Shown: in pieces, positions 51,837 to 60,948 of the stretch
Numbering within the stretch: position 1 is the first letter of the stretch
Layout: every line of letters starts with the position of its first letter
Assembly: GCA_002067895.1 (NCBI GenBank)
Contig: MVRE01000004.1
Coordinates: forward strand, 55,351-119,350
From: Methanoregula sp. PtaU1.Bin051
Lineage (GTDB): Archaea; Halobacteriota; Methanomicrobia; Methanomicrobiales; Methanospirillaceae
Direction: 5' to 3'
DNA: 64,000 bases
Notes under the pieces: model-generated
The model's input: only the letters and a program-made list of their open reading frames with translations
What the model was told of the DNA's origin: nothing
The model's database searches: none
Translations under genes and position numbers: made by a program

Positions 51837-53459
51837 TCAGGGAGGGGTGCCGGTATATGAATCGTACAGGAACGGGGGCTCGCTGTCCATCCCGGCATTG
51901 TGATCGTCCGAAGGTGACGGCATGCTGAACGTGCCGGGAATTACTCCCTCTCCCGCCGGCCCCCCGTACCTCATCCTGACTCCCAGCGATGCCTGCCGGA
52001 GGAACGTCTCGAGAGTCGCTGTCCGCCGTAATGCCTCCCCCTTGTGCAGGAAGATGAGGACATTCCCATACAGGACGTTCTGGGAAACGAGACCTATGAC
52101 ATACATGTCACCGATATTGAGTGCTTCCTCGATCTTCCTGCAGGTTTCGTAGGGCATGGCCCCCAGTACCATGACATACAGGTTGCCGGGAACCTTAACG
52201 AGTTTTCCACCCAGCAGGTTCCGGTATACGTGCTCGAATTCGGCGCCGGCAGCGCCCGGTCTCTCAAGGGTAAAACCGATCATTTCGCACCCTAAGAACC
52301 TGGAAAAGACTTCGCGCTCCTTCTCGCCATGGAAACTGCGGATCGTGGCCGAGCGGTAGCCGGGATCGAAGCTGTTCACTATCACGAACGATTCTGGAAG
52401 CACCTCTCTTACTCCTCGCGCTATCGTATCGTAAATATTAGCGTTATCCGGCAGTTCGGTAAAAATGTGCGACGAACGATAGAGGAACCACTGGTCGGCG
52501 ATATGCTGGTTCATCTTTTCCGTATTCTCCTGCTTGTCGCTGATATCCCGGCCCACACAGAGATATTCCCGTACTTTCCTATCTTTATCAGCCAGAGCAG
52601 TATATGTCCAGCGGTGCCAGCGGGGTTGCCCGGACGGCGCAAGCACGCGGTGTTCGAGGGAGACGGCCGGGTGATCCCGGTCAAGGCTGCGAAGAAGAAT
52701 TCTTACATGTTCCCGGTCATCCCTGACCAGATATGAGAAAACGGAACTGCCAGTAACGGCATCGGGCGCCTTCTGGAAATAGTGGCAAAATGTATCATCC
52801 GCGGAGAAGATCTTTCCATCGGACCCGAACCGGATAACAAATTCGGTCTGGTCCTCGATGACACCCTGGAACTGGAACCTGGCCGCTTCGGGAAGCGGCG
52901 GGGTATCCTTCCGTGAGGTGATATCCCTGAGGATGAGCACGGTACCCTTGTTCCCGTTATCGAATACAACCGGCAGTGGCTGCACCCGGATCGTGCAGGT
53001 CTTCCTGTTCAGGGTGCTGATCATGTCAAAAGCAGCATCGGCAACAGGCTGGAGGTTGGTCTGGAGACGGGGCAGGGGAAGACCGGAAAGGAAAGGGTGC
53101 CCGGAGGTATCGATCTTCTTCCCGACCAGTGCATCCCGTTCAGCCTGCAGGAGGGTGATGAGAGGCTCGTTTACAGAGAGTATCGTGAGGTCTTTATCCA
53201 GAACAACGATTGCATCAGTGATGAAATCCAGCACCCCGTTCAGAGCAAGGCGTTGCGAGAGAGAGTATACTTTGGCCGTACCGGTTATTTGTACCGTTAC
53301 CTGCCCTGAAATGAGAAGGATGTCCAGGTACTTCGCGAGGAGGTTCCGGTTCATCTTAGTCTTGGAAGAGAGTGCGGAAATCGTCATTCCCGCCGGGTGC
53401 CACCTGAGTTCCTGCTTGATCCGATCGATCTTTGCCTGATCGAGAGTACTCAGTGCCAT
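51837..53459 (-). CDS. HTH-PAS-PAS-GAF regulator
   Basis: The 540-residue protein has an N-terminal winged helix (residues about 10-65, KTKMNRNLLAKYLDILLISGQVTV), two PAS domains (about 72-185 with FITDAIVVLDKDLTILSVNEPLI; about 195-310 with DQTEFVIRFGSDGKIFSADD and PAC end YLCVGRDISDKQE), and a GAF-like C-terminal domain (about 325-510). It has no kinase domain; it is a one-component regulator of archaeal type. The targets may be the nearby surface-protein genes, which is inference. Confidence 0.75.
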   Translation of the reverse strand: MALSTLDQAKIDRIKQELRWHPAGMTISALSSKTKMNRNLLAKYLDILLISGQVTVQITGTAKVYSLSQRLALNGVLDFITDAIVVLDKDLTILSVNEPLITLLQAERDALVGKKIDTSGHPFLSGLPLPRLQTNLQPVADAAFDMISTLNRKTCTIRVQPLPVVFDNGNKGTVLILRDITSRKDTPPLPEAARFQFQGVIEDQTEFVIRFGSDGKIFSADDTFCHYFQKAPDAVTGSSVFSYLVRDDREHVRILLRSLDRDHPAVSLEHRVLAPSGQPRWHRWTYTALADKDRKVREYLCVGRDISDKQENTEKMNQHIADQWFLYRSSHIFTELPDNANIYDTIARGVREVLPESFVIVNSFDPGYRSATIRSFHGEKEREVFSRFLGCEMIGFTLERPGAAGAEFEHVYRNLLGGKLVKVPGNLYVMVLGAMPYETCRKIEEALNIGDMYVIGLVSQNVLYGNVLIFLHKGEALRRTATLETFLRQASLGVRMRYGGPAGEGVIPGTFSMPSPSDDHNAGMDSEPPFLYDSYTGTPP

Positions 53460-54164
53460 GGAATAAGGTCACAATGGTACTTTGGGTGTTATAAATAATT
53501 ATGAATTGAATCCAGCCTTCTTTTTTCACTTCGAATGGAGGGGGTCGGAGGGGATATTTTGTGATCTCCACAGGGACACAATGTCTGTTCAGGAAGATGC
53601 TAATGAGTTTTTATGAATACTTCCGGTGTTATATTGAACATACTTGCATCTTAGAAAAATGATCGATTCCACTACACTCCTGTGAGAAAGATCAGATCAT
53701 CTCTGATTAAGATTTCAGCCCTCATGGCTATCTTTCTGTTTTCGTATTTAACAGAGGAATGGGCATCTATTGGCATAAAATCAATAATAACAAAGAGAAA
53801 ATGAAAAATGTCTTTTTAATCTGAAAAAATAAAATGAAAAGATTAATAATAAATTAATTACTACTAGGGGTATCCGTAGAAAACTGCGGAGTAAAACTGA
53901 AGAAATGGAATGGTTCATCCAGCCTGGAAAGTCAGATGAACCAGTTCCTGCCCGAAGGCATCGATCATTGTTACTTCTCAGTACATGAAGTTTCCGGTTA
54001 TGCCTCCGATCAACGAACCTGAAATGACGGAGGTTGTTGTTAAGCATGGATTATTCCGGAATATCGGCAGTAATTGGGATTTTGAAAGTCCCTATTAATG
54101 TCCCTATTAGATTGTATGTGTACGGAAATTCGGTTATCCGAGATCAGCAAAGGGGTCATCGTTT
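53460..54164. other. 705-base AT-rich gap with one repeat copy and no convincing gene
   Basis: The gap between the PAS regulator and the PKD protein genes is strongly AT-rich (53770-53860 is nearly all A and T). It holds one dispersed repeat (53534) and a short direct repeat GTCCCTATTA at 54088 and 54100. Two tiny frames on the plus strand (about 53905 and 53989) have no RBS or family match. A decayed gene or long regulatory region are both possible. Divergent promoters must lie here. Confidence 0.5.
53534..53550 (+). repeat. Dispersed repeat, copy 5
   Basis: AATGGAGGGGGTCGGAG followed by GGGATATTTTGTGATC. One change (T to G) in the core. The tail GATATTTT matches the tail of copy 6 (GTGATATTTTC). 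Confidence 0.6.
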
Positions 54165-55928
54165 ATGAAAAGACCCTCTCTGATGTTGGTCTTGTTCATG
54201 GTTTGCATTGTTTTGATATCGCCTGCAATCGCTGGTAATCTTACGGAACGTGCGATAAATGGACAGTTCGATCAGGTAACCCATCCTTACGATCCTGATC
54301 TTATAACAAATCCTCCAGTTCCAGCCGGATGGTCATGGACGGGAGGAGGTGAGCCCGCGATGTATTGGGAACCAGATGATTGGGAAGCTGAGGAATCAGA
54401 TTCGCATGCTGCAGTCTGGTTAAATCATGATGGCACCCAATCAGGTCTGATGACCATCCTTGATGCTACTGGTGGCCAGTATGTTGAAATAATTCTTGGA
54501 GCTGCAGGTAATGAGGAAGTAGGGGTCTATCTTGATAGCGTTTTACTTGGAACAGTATCCGGTGAAAATGCAAAAGCACGTTTTGATATTTCCGGCAACG
54601 AATGGACAACATCCAGCGAACTAAGATTCAATGCTATTGGTAGCCAGTGGACAAGCAGTCTTGTCCGGAGTATTTCCCTGATGGCAAGCGATAATTCAGG
54701 AACGCCTGTCGCTGATTTCGTTGGCATACCGAATTCCGGCGTAGCTCCTCTGGAAGTAGTCTTCACTGACGAATCGACCGGTACGCCAACATCATGGCTC
54801 TGGAATTTCGGTGATGGTGATACATCATCTCAGCAGAATCCGCATCATACCTATGTCGCGTCGGGATCATATACAGTCCAGCTGATCGTTATGAATTCAG
54901 CCGGCAGTGACGCGATTACAAAGACAGATTACATTACGGTAGCTGAACCAATCGAGATGACAATTGAGATCCGGGATGATGACACAAACAATCTTATACC
55001 CAATTCGGAAGGAGGTTTGTATGATTACAATGCTAACGAATGGCAGAACGTGACAACACCTTCCGGCACGATTATTTTTCTGGACTCAGGCTCATCCCAC
55101 CAGTACCCGCTCGTTATAGGGAATACTTATCGGTTGGCTGCATCGGCAGACGGTTATTCTCCTGTTATGAAGGATATCGCGTTTGGACAGAGTGGACAGG
55201 TAATAACAATTGAACTGGAGAAAGAGATACCAGTTGCATTGAGATATTCAATAACTATGATTAGTGATTACGCCGGTACTGACTATGACGGCCTTGCCGG
55301 AGCGGGTCCATTGATAGCGCAATTCGTAGATGCGGATCTAAGTAATGCTGGCTGGCAACGTGAATTCCTTAAAACCAATAGTTCTGTTGCGAAAGAAGAT
55401 TTTGGTACATCACAATCAGGATGGCAGGGGCTTGATGAAGCAACATTGCACTATCATTTCGGACATGGTATGAATCATATTCAACAATCATGGCCACTCA
55501 TCCCGGACTCAGGCATCTTCCTGTATCACTGGCCGGATCAAATGGATTACTTATCACCCCTTGATGTAAGTGGAAAATGGGATAAAACCAATAAATGGGT
55601 CATCCTTGATGCATGTGAGGTATTGTCAGATCCCACATGGGGTGATGCAATGGTTACTTCCCATGGAATTCTGGGATTTGAATCGGAAAAGTACGCAAAT
55701 CCCCTGTTACCTAAAAGATTCTTCCAGAACGTAATAGGTGAAGATCAAACGGTTTATAATGCATGGATGGATGCAACAACCAAGCTTTATGATACTGATA
55801 CTATTGCTGCTGTCCGGTTTGATAATAAATATCAGTTGGATAACGATCACCTGTCTGGCCATGGTGAAGTAGCACCTGATGAATATCCGAATGATGATGA
55901 AACTATATACGACTCTTGGCAGTGTTAA
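54165..55928 (+). CDS. Secreted PKD-domain protein with caspase-like C-terminal domain (DUF6345-like)
   Basis: The 587-residue protein has a signal peptide (about 1-24, ISPAIAG), an N-terminal carbohydrate-binding-like domain (about 30-175), one PKD domain (about 183-262; WLWNFGDGDTSSQQNPHHTY), a beta-sandwich linker (about 265-355) and a C-terminal domain (about 360-587). That last domain has HFGHG (431-435) and LDAC (481-484), which fit the His-Gly and Asp-Ala-Cys dyad of clan CD (caspase/gingipain-like) peptidases, with normal spacing of 50. It is probably a secreted cysteine peptidase. The gene is AT-rich. The partner follows at once. Confidence 0.75.
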   Translation: MKRPSLMLVLFMVCIVLISPAIAGNLTERAINGQFDQVTHPYDPDLITNPPVPAGWSWTGGGEPAMYWEPDDWEAEESDSHAAVWLNHDGTQSGLMTILDATGGQYVEIILGAAGNEEVGVYLDSVLLGTVSGENAKARFDISGNEWTTSSELRFNAIGSQWTSSLVRSISLMASDNSGTPVADFVGIPNSGVAPLEVVFTDESTGTPTSWLWNFGDGDTSSQQNPHHTYVASGSYTVQLIVMNSAGSDAITKTDYITVAEPIEMTIEIRDDDTNNLIPNSEGGLYDYNANEWQNVTTPSGTIIFLDSGSSHQYPLVIGNTYRLAASADGYSPVMKDIAFGQSGQVITIELEKEIPVALRYSITMISDYAGTDYDGLAGAGPLIAQFVDADLSNAGWQREFLKTNSSVAKEDFGTSQSGWQGLDEATLHYHFGHGMNHIQQSWPLIPDSGIFLYHWPDQMDYLSPLDVSGKWDKTNKWVILDACEVLSDPTWGDAMVTSHGILGFESEKYANPLLPKRFFQNVIGEDQTVYNAWMDATTKLYDTDTIAAVRFDNKYQLDNDHLSGHGEVAPDEYPNDDETIYDSWQC

Positions 55929-55940
55929 GAGGTGGAAAAA

Positions 55941-57470
55941 ATGCGAAAGGAATTTAAAATACTTCTCTCAATCGGCGTTGTTGTACTACTTTGTTGTGCT
56001 GTTCTGATTATTTCAACAGAAGAACACGTTAACCCTTTCAAACTGAATAAAAAGCCAATCTCTGTTAGTAATGATCAGACAACAATCCGGACGATGATTC
56101 CGGTAAAGAATGACATAAACCGCAAGGAGGGTTCCATGTTCAACATCATCATTAATATCTCGGTGCCGGCAGTTCCCCAATCCGTTGTTCTCTACAAAGG
56201 TATCCTTTCAGAAGAGAATATCAGTCATCAGATTATCTATGAGAGCCCGTACCGCCACTCAACAAAGAACAGCACACCATCAATAACAGAAGCCCCCATA
56301 TTTGCAGAAGCGGCAATGGTGCAGTATGGCGGATTGCCACCGGATGCAGTATTCACAAGTGCTTTTATCCATGAAGCATATTCACAAAAGTCCAACGGAG
56401 AAATCACCGCGCGATATCCAAAATCAACGCAGGTAGCCTACAGTCGTGAAATCAATGGGATGCCCCTCGTTGGACGTTCAGATGGAATCTCTCTCGATCT
56501 TGGAGAGAATGGCGAATTGTTATACATGGAAAAAATATGGCGGACGCTCGAAGATACCGGAACCAACGTTTCAGTAATATCAATACAACAGGCGATTGAG
56601 AAACTGCAGAACGGGGAGACGATAAACCAGTATCAGGCTGCCAATGATGTAGAAATTAATTCTGTCAGGCTGGGATACTTTGAGAGAGGTGGGACAAACC
56701 TTGAGGAACTCTATCCCAGAGAGATACTATTAGAACCATGTTGGATATTTTATGGAGTTCAGCCACAATCTCAGTCAAAAGTTAAACTCTACGTGTACGC
56801 ACGGCGGTTTGTCAACTTTACCGCAACTCCGACAACCGGGAAAGTGCCGTTAACAATAACGTTCACAGACGCATCCGATGCGTCGCCGGTGAAATGGAAC
56901 TGGGATTTCGGTGACGGAACCAATTCCACGGAACGGAACCCGGTCCATGCGTACACAAATGCCGGAAACTATACAGTATCACTGCGAGGATGGAACGATC
57001 TCGGCAGCGACACGATGGAAAAGACCAACTTCATAACTATCAGTCCCAAGACGCCGCCTATAGCAAATTTCACGGCAGATCCGGCATCGGGGACCGTCCC
57101 GCTCAACGTGACATTCACCGATATGTCAACAAATGCACCGGTCAACTGGACGTGGGACTTTGGCGATGGTACGAATGCCATGATCCAGAATCCCGTTCAC
57201 CTCTACACATCTCTTGGCAACTACACGGTATCACTGAATGTTACAAATGAGGATGGCGCCGATTCCATGATAAAAACGGATTATATCACAGTATCAAATC
57301 CTCCCCCGACAACCATCCCGACAACTACAGCTACTACAACCGTAACGACGGCTACGACAGTGACAACCAAACCGACAACAAAACCGACACGGCAGCCCCT
57401 CTCGCCACTGGTGGCAATCTGCGGATTCGGGATTGCCAGTCTTGTATTTGTGCTGATAAAAAAACGCTGA
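55941..57470 (+). CDS. Anchored protein with PepSY-like and two PKD domains
   Basis: About 509 residues from ATG 55941 (RBS GAGGTGG; a GTG at 55932 is possible). An N-terminal membrane segment (ILLSIGVVVLLCCAVLIIS) precedes an ectodomain with PepSY/YycI-like features (REINGMPLVGRSDGISLDLGENGELLYMEKIWRTLE, then SIQQAIEKLQNGE). Two PKD domains follow (about 295-375 and 378-458; WDFGDGTN twice), then a TTTT/P-rich stalk and a C-terminal anchor (PLSPLVAICGFGIASLVFVLIKKR). It starts 12 bases after the caspase-like gene. Plausible role: anchored inhibitor, chaperone or receptor of that protease. Confidence 0.75.
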   Translation: MRKEFKILLSIGVVVLLCCAVLIISTEEHVNPFKLNKKPISVSNDQTTIRTMIPVKNDINRKEGSMFNIIINISVPAVPQSVVLYKGILSEENISHQIIYESPYRHSTKNSTPSITEAPIFAEAAMVQYGGLPPDAVFTSAFIHEAYSQKSNGEITARYPKSTQVAYSREINGMPLVGRSDGISLDLGENGELLYMEKIWRTLEDTGTNVSVISIQQAIEKLQNGETINQYQAANDVEINSVRLGYFERGGTNLEELYPREILLEPCWIFYGVQPQSQSKVKLYVYARRFVNFTATPTTGKVPLTITFTDASDASPVKWNWDFGDGTNSTERNPVHAYTNAGNYTVSLRGWNDLGSDTMEKTNFITISPKTPPIANFTADPASGTVPLNVTFTDMSTNAPVNWTWDFGDGTNAMIQNPVHLYTSLGNYTVSLNVTNEDGADSMIKTDYITVSNPPPTTIPTTTATTTVTTATTVTTKPTTKPTRQPLSPLVAICGFGIASLVFVLIKKR

Positions 57471-57598
57471 AAACCTATTATTCTTTTTGGATTGAAACTG
57501 AATTTACATTTTTAATTGATGATCGAAATGAATCTCATCTCTCCCCTGCCCTTACCACTTTTATTCCCTCTTCACTTTCGTTCGCTTGCTTCTCATCT

Positions 57599-57614
57599 GA
57601 TGTAGGGGGTCGGA
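57599..57614 (+). repeat. Dispersed repeat, copy 6
   Basis: GATGTAGGGGGTCGGA followed by AGTGATATTTTC. A full core match; the tail is shared with copy 5. It is the reference copy for the consensus. Confidence 0.7.
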
Positions 57615-57776
57615 AGTGATATTTTCATGTTGTCGCAACCTCCTTTCGCGTTCAGTTCCGGGTGACCTGTCCTCCCCCTTTTTCCCAAAATCTCCGGTGT
57701 GAAAATGGTGCTGGCCACGATCATGCGGAAGGGTGAGCGTGGAAGGGGGGGACTCACTCATATTCGAAATATATGG

Positions 57777-57795
57777 CCCGACCCCCTACATCACC
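57777..57795 (-). repeat. Dispersed repeat, copy 7
   Basis: On the minus strand GGTGATGTAGGGGGTCGGG followed by CCATATATTTC. The core is intact and the tail CCATATATTT matches copy 1 at 33161. It is inverted to copies 6 and 8. Confidence 0.7.
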
Positions 57796-57861
57796 TGTAT
57801 ATTCTCGGCTAGTTCTTCGCATGATTTTACGACTGAGAATGTGGTTATGGTGATGGTTGGT

Positions 57862-57884
57862 GGGATGTAGGGGGTCGGAGGTGA
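57862..57884 (+). repeat. Dispersed repeat, copy 8
   Basis: GGGATGTAGGGGGTCGGAGGTGAAA. The core is intact and the flank resembles copy 6 (GGAxGTGA). Three copies in 300 bases suggest a local cluster. Confidence 0.7.
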
Positions 57885-57946
57885 AAGTTTGGGGGCCTCG
57901 TCCTCATTTTCGGTTTAGAAAACAATAATTCAGGATGAAAATGATG

Positions 57947-58009
57947 GAACGCTCTTGGGGGTTCCGCTTCGCGTAACCCCCGCCGCGTGGGCATCCCCCA
58001 AGAGCGTTC
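57947..58009. terminator. Large inverted repeat in the convergent gap
   Basis: Arms GAACGCTCTTGGGGG (57947-57961) and CCCCCAAGAGCGTTC (57995-58009) are perfectly complementary over 15 bases. The 33-base loop can make an internal hairpin (GGGGGTT with AACCCCC). Position between convergent stops suits a bidirectional terminator. It might instead be a mobile palindromic element or a structured small RNA. There is no T-tract on either side. Confidence 0.6.
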
Positions 58010-58049
58010 TATAAAAATCGTTACGATTTACCCTTGGTAATGTGGCTTT

Positions 58050-58937
58050 TCAGTCCTCCGCCACCCTTGCCAGCTCGTCCGCGACCGAGCTGATGTGCGG
58101 GAAGTCCTCCAGATCCGCAATCCACCGCTTCGGGATTGTACCTGCCCCCCAGCAGGCACCGGAGAGCGCCCCGGTGCATGCCCCGACCGTGTCGGCATCG
58201 CCGCCGAGGTTCACGGCCGCAATGAGCGCATCTTCGAACAAATCCGAGATCATGAAGCAGTGGAGGGCTGCGTGGGCGCAGAGGAGTGCGTCGAGCGAAG
58301 GGTCGGGGGGATAATCCTTATAGCTTCCCAGCATACGCATCACCTCATCGTTCCGGCATGCGGAGACGGCCGCCCGGAACGATTCCTCCCGCGATGACCC
58401 CCGGCACATGCGGGAGACCATCAGGTTGAGGAACGCGGACGCATGGGCCGCGACAGGATCGTGATGGGTCAGCTGCGAGCAGGCGATGCTGATTGCAGGG
58501 ACCGATGCTGGTGAAAAATAGATCCCGATGGGAAAGCCCCGCATTACGCTTCCGTTAGACCTGCTCGAGCCTGCCTGTTCGTGCGCCAGCCGTGCGGCAT
58601 CGCGAACGGGGGTTCCCTGCATGACAAGATCGAAAACCCTGGAAGACGTGGGCCCGAACCACTGGGGGCTCCCGCGGTACATGGTAACGAAGCGGGCCAT
58701 CAGGTCATCCGGATCGAACCGGTGGCAGGCAATCAGCGAATCCGCGATCGCGAGCGCCTGCAGGGTGTCGTCGGTGACTTCGCCTTTCCGCCGGGGAAGC
58801 CTGCCTCCGGGAAGCATCTCCACAACCCGCTCCCGGGGTGCCGGCAACCCCTCTAAGGGCGCGCCGAAAGCATCCCCGATTGCGAGCCCGATTAGTGCAC
58901 CGGACGCCCGTACGTGATCAAATATAAACTTCACCAA
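58050..58937 (-). CDS. ADP-ribosylglycohydrolase family protein
   Basis: The 295-residue protein belongs to the DraG/ADP-ribosylglycohydrolase family. It has GLAIGDAFGAPLEGLP near the N-terminus and GEVTDDTLQALAIADSLIA and GGDADTVGACTGALSGACWGAG, which supply the Asp residues for two Mg2+ ions. It removes ADP-ribose from proteins or from small molecules. Unlike nitrogenase-linked DraG, no DraT is near. Length is normal. Confidence 0.9.
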   Translation of the reverse strand: MVKFIFDHVRASGALIGLAIGDAFGAPLEGLPAPRERVVEMLPGGRLPRRKGEVTDDTLQALAIADSLIACHRFDPDDLMARFVTMYRGSPQWFGPTSSRVFDLVMQGTPVRDAARLAHEQAGSSRSNGSVMRGFPIGIYFSPASVPAISIACSQLTHHDPVAAHASAFLNLMVSRMCRGSSREESFRAAVSACRNDEVMRMLGSYKDYPPDPSLDALLCAHAALHCFMISDLFEDALIAAVNLGGDADTVGACTGALSGACWGAGTIPKRWIADLEDFPHISSVADELARVAED

Positions 58938-58988
58938 AAAGGTATATCATGCCGTCCGGAAATGTAATCTTTTGCGGTAGGTGATAGT

Positions 58989-59252
58989 GTGCAGAAAGAA
59001 GAATTACTACATTTGCATATGCTGATGATTCACATTAAGAAATACTATGAAGGCATCACCAATGAGGAAATTTCCACAAACCGTTATAACTCCTTAACAA
59101 TCTCTCCTGTTCACATTCACAAGGATAAGAAAGCCCACAAGGAAGCCCTCCTTGTCCTGGGCGATGAGATCGTAACCCACATCCACGGGCACAAGCCTGT
59201 GACCAACTATTCTCATGACGCTGCAAGGCGTGGCGTAGCAGCCGAACATTAA
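58989..59252 (+). CDS. UPF0058 family protein
   Basis: The 87-residue archaeal family protein begins MQKEELLHLHMLMIHIKKYYE at a GTG (58989). It has DKKAHKEALLVLGDEIVTHIH. UPF0058 is found in methanogens and halophiles with no assigned function. It lies seven bases before the elp3 ATG, so it is likely the first gene of that operon or shares the promoter. Length matches the family. Confidence 0.85.
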   Translation: MQKEELLHLHMLMIHIKKYYEGITNEEISTNRYNSLTISPVHIHKDKKAHKEALLVLGDEIVTHIHGHKPVTNYSHDAARRGVAAEH

Positions 59253-59259
59253 TTTTCTT

Positions 59260-60948
59260 ATGGATGTGGGAAAGGCGTACCGGGAGATCATCTCCCGCAT
59301 CATCCAGCTTCAGCCCGGCGACGACCGGGTCGTTACCGAAAAAATTGCTGTCTGCAGGAAGTACGGTCTTTCCGCGGTCCCCAAGAACTCCGCTTTGCTT
59401 GCCGCCGCCCTCCCTCACGAACGCGAGAAGCTCCGGCGCCTCCTCCTCGTCAAGCCATCCCGCACACTCTCCGGGGTCGCCCCAATTGCCGTCATGACCT
59501 CCCCGGCACCCTGCCCACACGGGAAATGCCTTCCATGCCCGGGCGGCCCGGATCACCCGTTTACATCCCCACAGAGTTACACAGGTGAAGAACCAGCTGC
59601 GTTGCGGGCCCGCGAGCACGGCTACGACCCGTACCGGCAGGTGCAGGCCCGGCTTGCGCAGTTCGAGCTGCTCGGCCACCTGGTTGACAAGGCGGAGCTG
59701 ATCGTCATGGGCGGGACGATGACCGCACGTACTCCCGAATACCAGCAGGAGTTTGTCTCCCGCTGCGTGCAGGCGATGAACGATTACCCGGAAACTACTG
59801 AATCCCCCGCGAAGTCGGTTCAGGATTTTGAAACAATCTGTAGGCAAAACGAAAAGGCGGATGTCCGTTGCGTTGCGATCACCTTCGAGACCCGCCCGGA
59901 CTGGTGCCGGCGGGAGCATATCGACCGGATGCTCTCCCTCGGTGTTACCAAGGTCGAACTGGGTGTCCAGCACACGGACGACCGGATCCTTGAATTGAAC
60001 CGGCGGGGCTGCACGGTCGCCGACACGGTGGAAGCGAACCGGCTCCTCCGGGATGCCGGCCTGAAAGTCGGGTTCCACATGATGCCCAACCTGCCGGGCT
60101 CAGATATTAAAGCCGACCGGGCCATGTTCGAGACCATCTTCTCCGACCCCCGGTTCCGCCCGGACTTCCTCAAGATCTACCCCACGCTCGTCACGCCGGG
60201 TTCGGAGATCGAGTCGCTGTACCAGAGCGGACACTACGCCCCGTACAGCGAAGAGGAGATGGTCGACCTCGTTGCCTATGCAAAGTCGCTCATCCCGGAA
60301 TATACCCGGCTCCAGCGGATCCAGCGGGACATCCCGGCAAAACTGATCGTTGCCGGCTCCCGGCACTCCAATTTCAGGCAGCTCGCGCAGAACAGGCTGA
60401 AAGAGCTGGGAAAACGGTGCCGGTGCATCCGGTGCCGTGAGATCGGGCGTGCGCCTTCGGACAGCGAGGTTGCGATCAGGACAATCACTTATGACTGCTG
60501 TGGCGGTGTGGAGCACTTCATCTCAGCAGTATCCGGCGACTCGCTGATCGGGTTCTCCCGTCTCCGTTTCCCGTCGGAAGTGTTCCGTCCGGAGCTGGAC
60601 GGCGCGGCCCTGATGCGGGAGCTGCATGTGTACGGGAGCATCGTGCCGCTTGGAAGAAGAGGTAAAGACGAGGAATACCAGCACCGCAGGTTCGGGAAAG
60701 ACCTGCTCGCAGAGGCTGAAACAATTGCGAGGAATGCCGGTTTTTCCCGGCTTGCCATCATGAGTGGGATCGGTGTTCGGCCATATTACCGCAGGCAGGG
60801 ATATGAACGGGCAGGGCCATACATGGCAAAGGAGCTCGTAATGGGCAGGAGTCCCCCTCCCGCCGGAGCTCACACTCAGCAGGATTCCGTATCCTGCAGG
60901 AGCTCGCACCATAAAGGTGCTCGCACCAAAAAGAGGTTCGCTGAATGA
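59260..60948 (+). CDS. elp3: Elp3-type tRNA U34 modification enzyme
   Basis: The 562-residue protein is a radical SAM/acetyltransferase fusion. The N-terminal radical SAM core has CPHGKCLPC (C-x4-C-x2-C); the C-terminal GNAT domain has RRFGKDLLAEAETIARNAGFSRLAIMSGIGVRPYYRRQGYE. It carboxymethylates the wobble uridine (cm5U34) with acetyl-CoA. Archaea have only this subunit. The priS start overlaps the stop by four bases. A short Cys/Ser/Lys tail after the GNAT domain is unusual. Confidence 0.93.
   Translation: MDVGKAYREIISRIIQLQPGDDRVVTEKIAVCRKYGLSAVPKNSALLAAALPHEREKLRRLLLVKPSRTLSGVAPIAVMTSPAPCPHGKCLPCPGGPDHPFTSPQSYTGEEPAALRAREHGYDPYRQVQARLAQFELLGHLVDKAELIVMGGTMTARTPEYQQEFVSRCVQAMNDYPETTESPAKSVQDFETICRQNEKADVRCVAITFETRPDWCRREHIDRMLSLGVTKVELGVQHTDDRILELNRRGCTVADTVEANRLLRDAGLKVGFHMMPNLPGSDIKADRAMFETIFSDPRFRPDFLKIYPTLVTPGSEIESLYQSGHYAPYSEEEMVDLVAYAKSLIPEYTRLQRIQRDIPAKLIVAGSRHSNFRQLAQNRLKELGKRCRCIRCREIGRAPSDSEVAIRTITYDCCGGVEHFISAVSGDSLIGFSRLRFPSEVFRPELDGAALMRELHVYGSIVPLGRRGKDEEYQHRRFGKDLLAEAETIARNAGFSRLAIMSGIGVRPYYRRQGYERAGPYMAKELVMGRSPPPAGAHTQQDSVSCRSSHHKGARTKKRFAE

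Larger units (their letters stand above)
57471..58049. other. 579-base convergent gap with three repeats and a strong hairpin
   Basis: The gap lies between two convergent genes. It contains three copies of the dispersed repeat (57599, 57777 and 57862) in both orientations, and a large inverted repeat (57947-58009). No family-like frame was seen on either strand. It probably holds bidirectional termination and a small non-coding RNA or remnants of a repeat element. Confidence 0.55.

Noticed and set aside
53781..54047. 88-residue minus-strand frame in the AT-rich gap
   Set aside because: Low-complexity sequence from AT-rich DNA, no RBS and no recognisable fold.
59056..60078. 340-residue open frame opposite elp3
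   Set aside because: It overlaps UPF0058 and elp3, both recognisable families; shadow frame.
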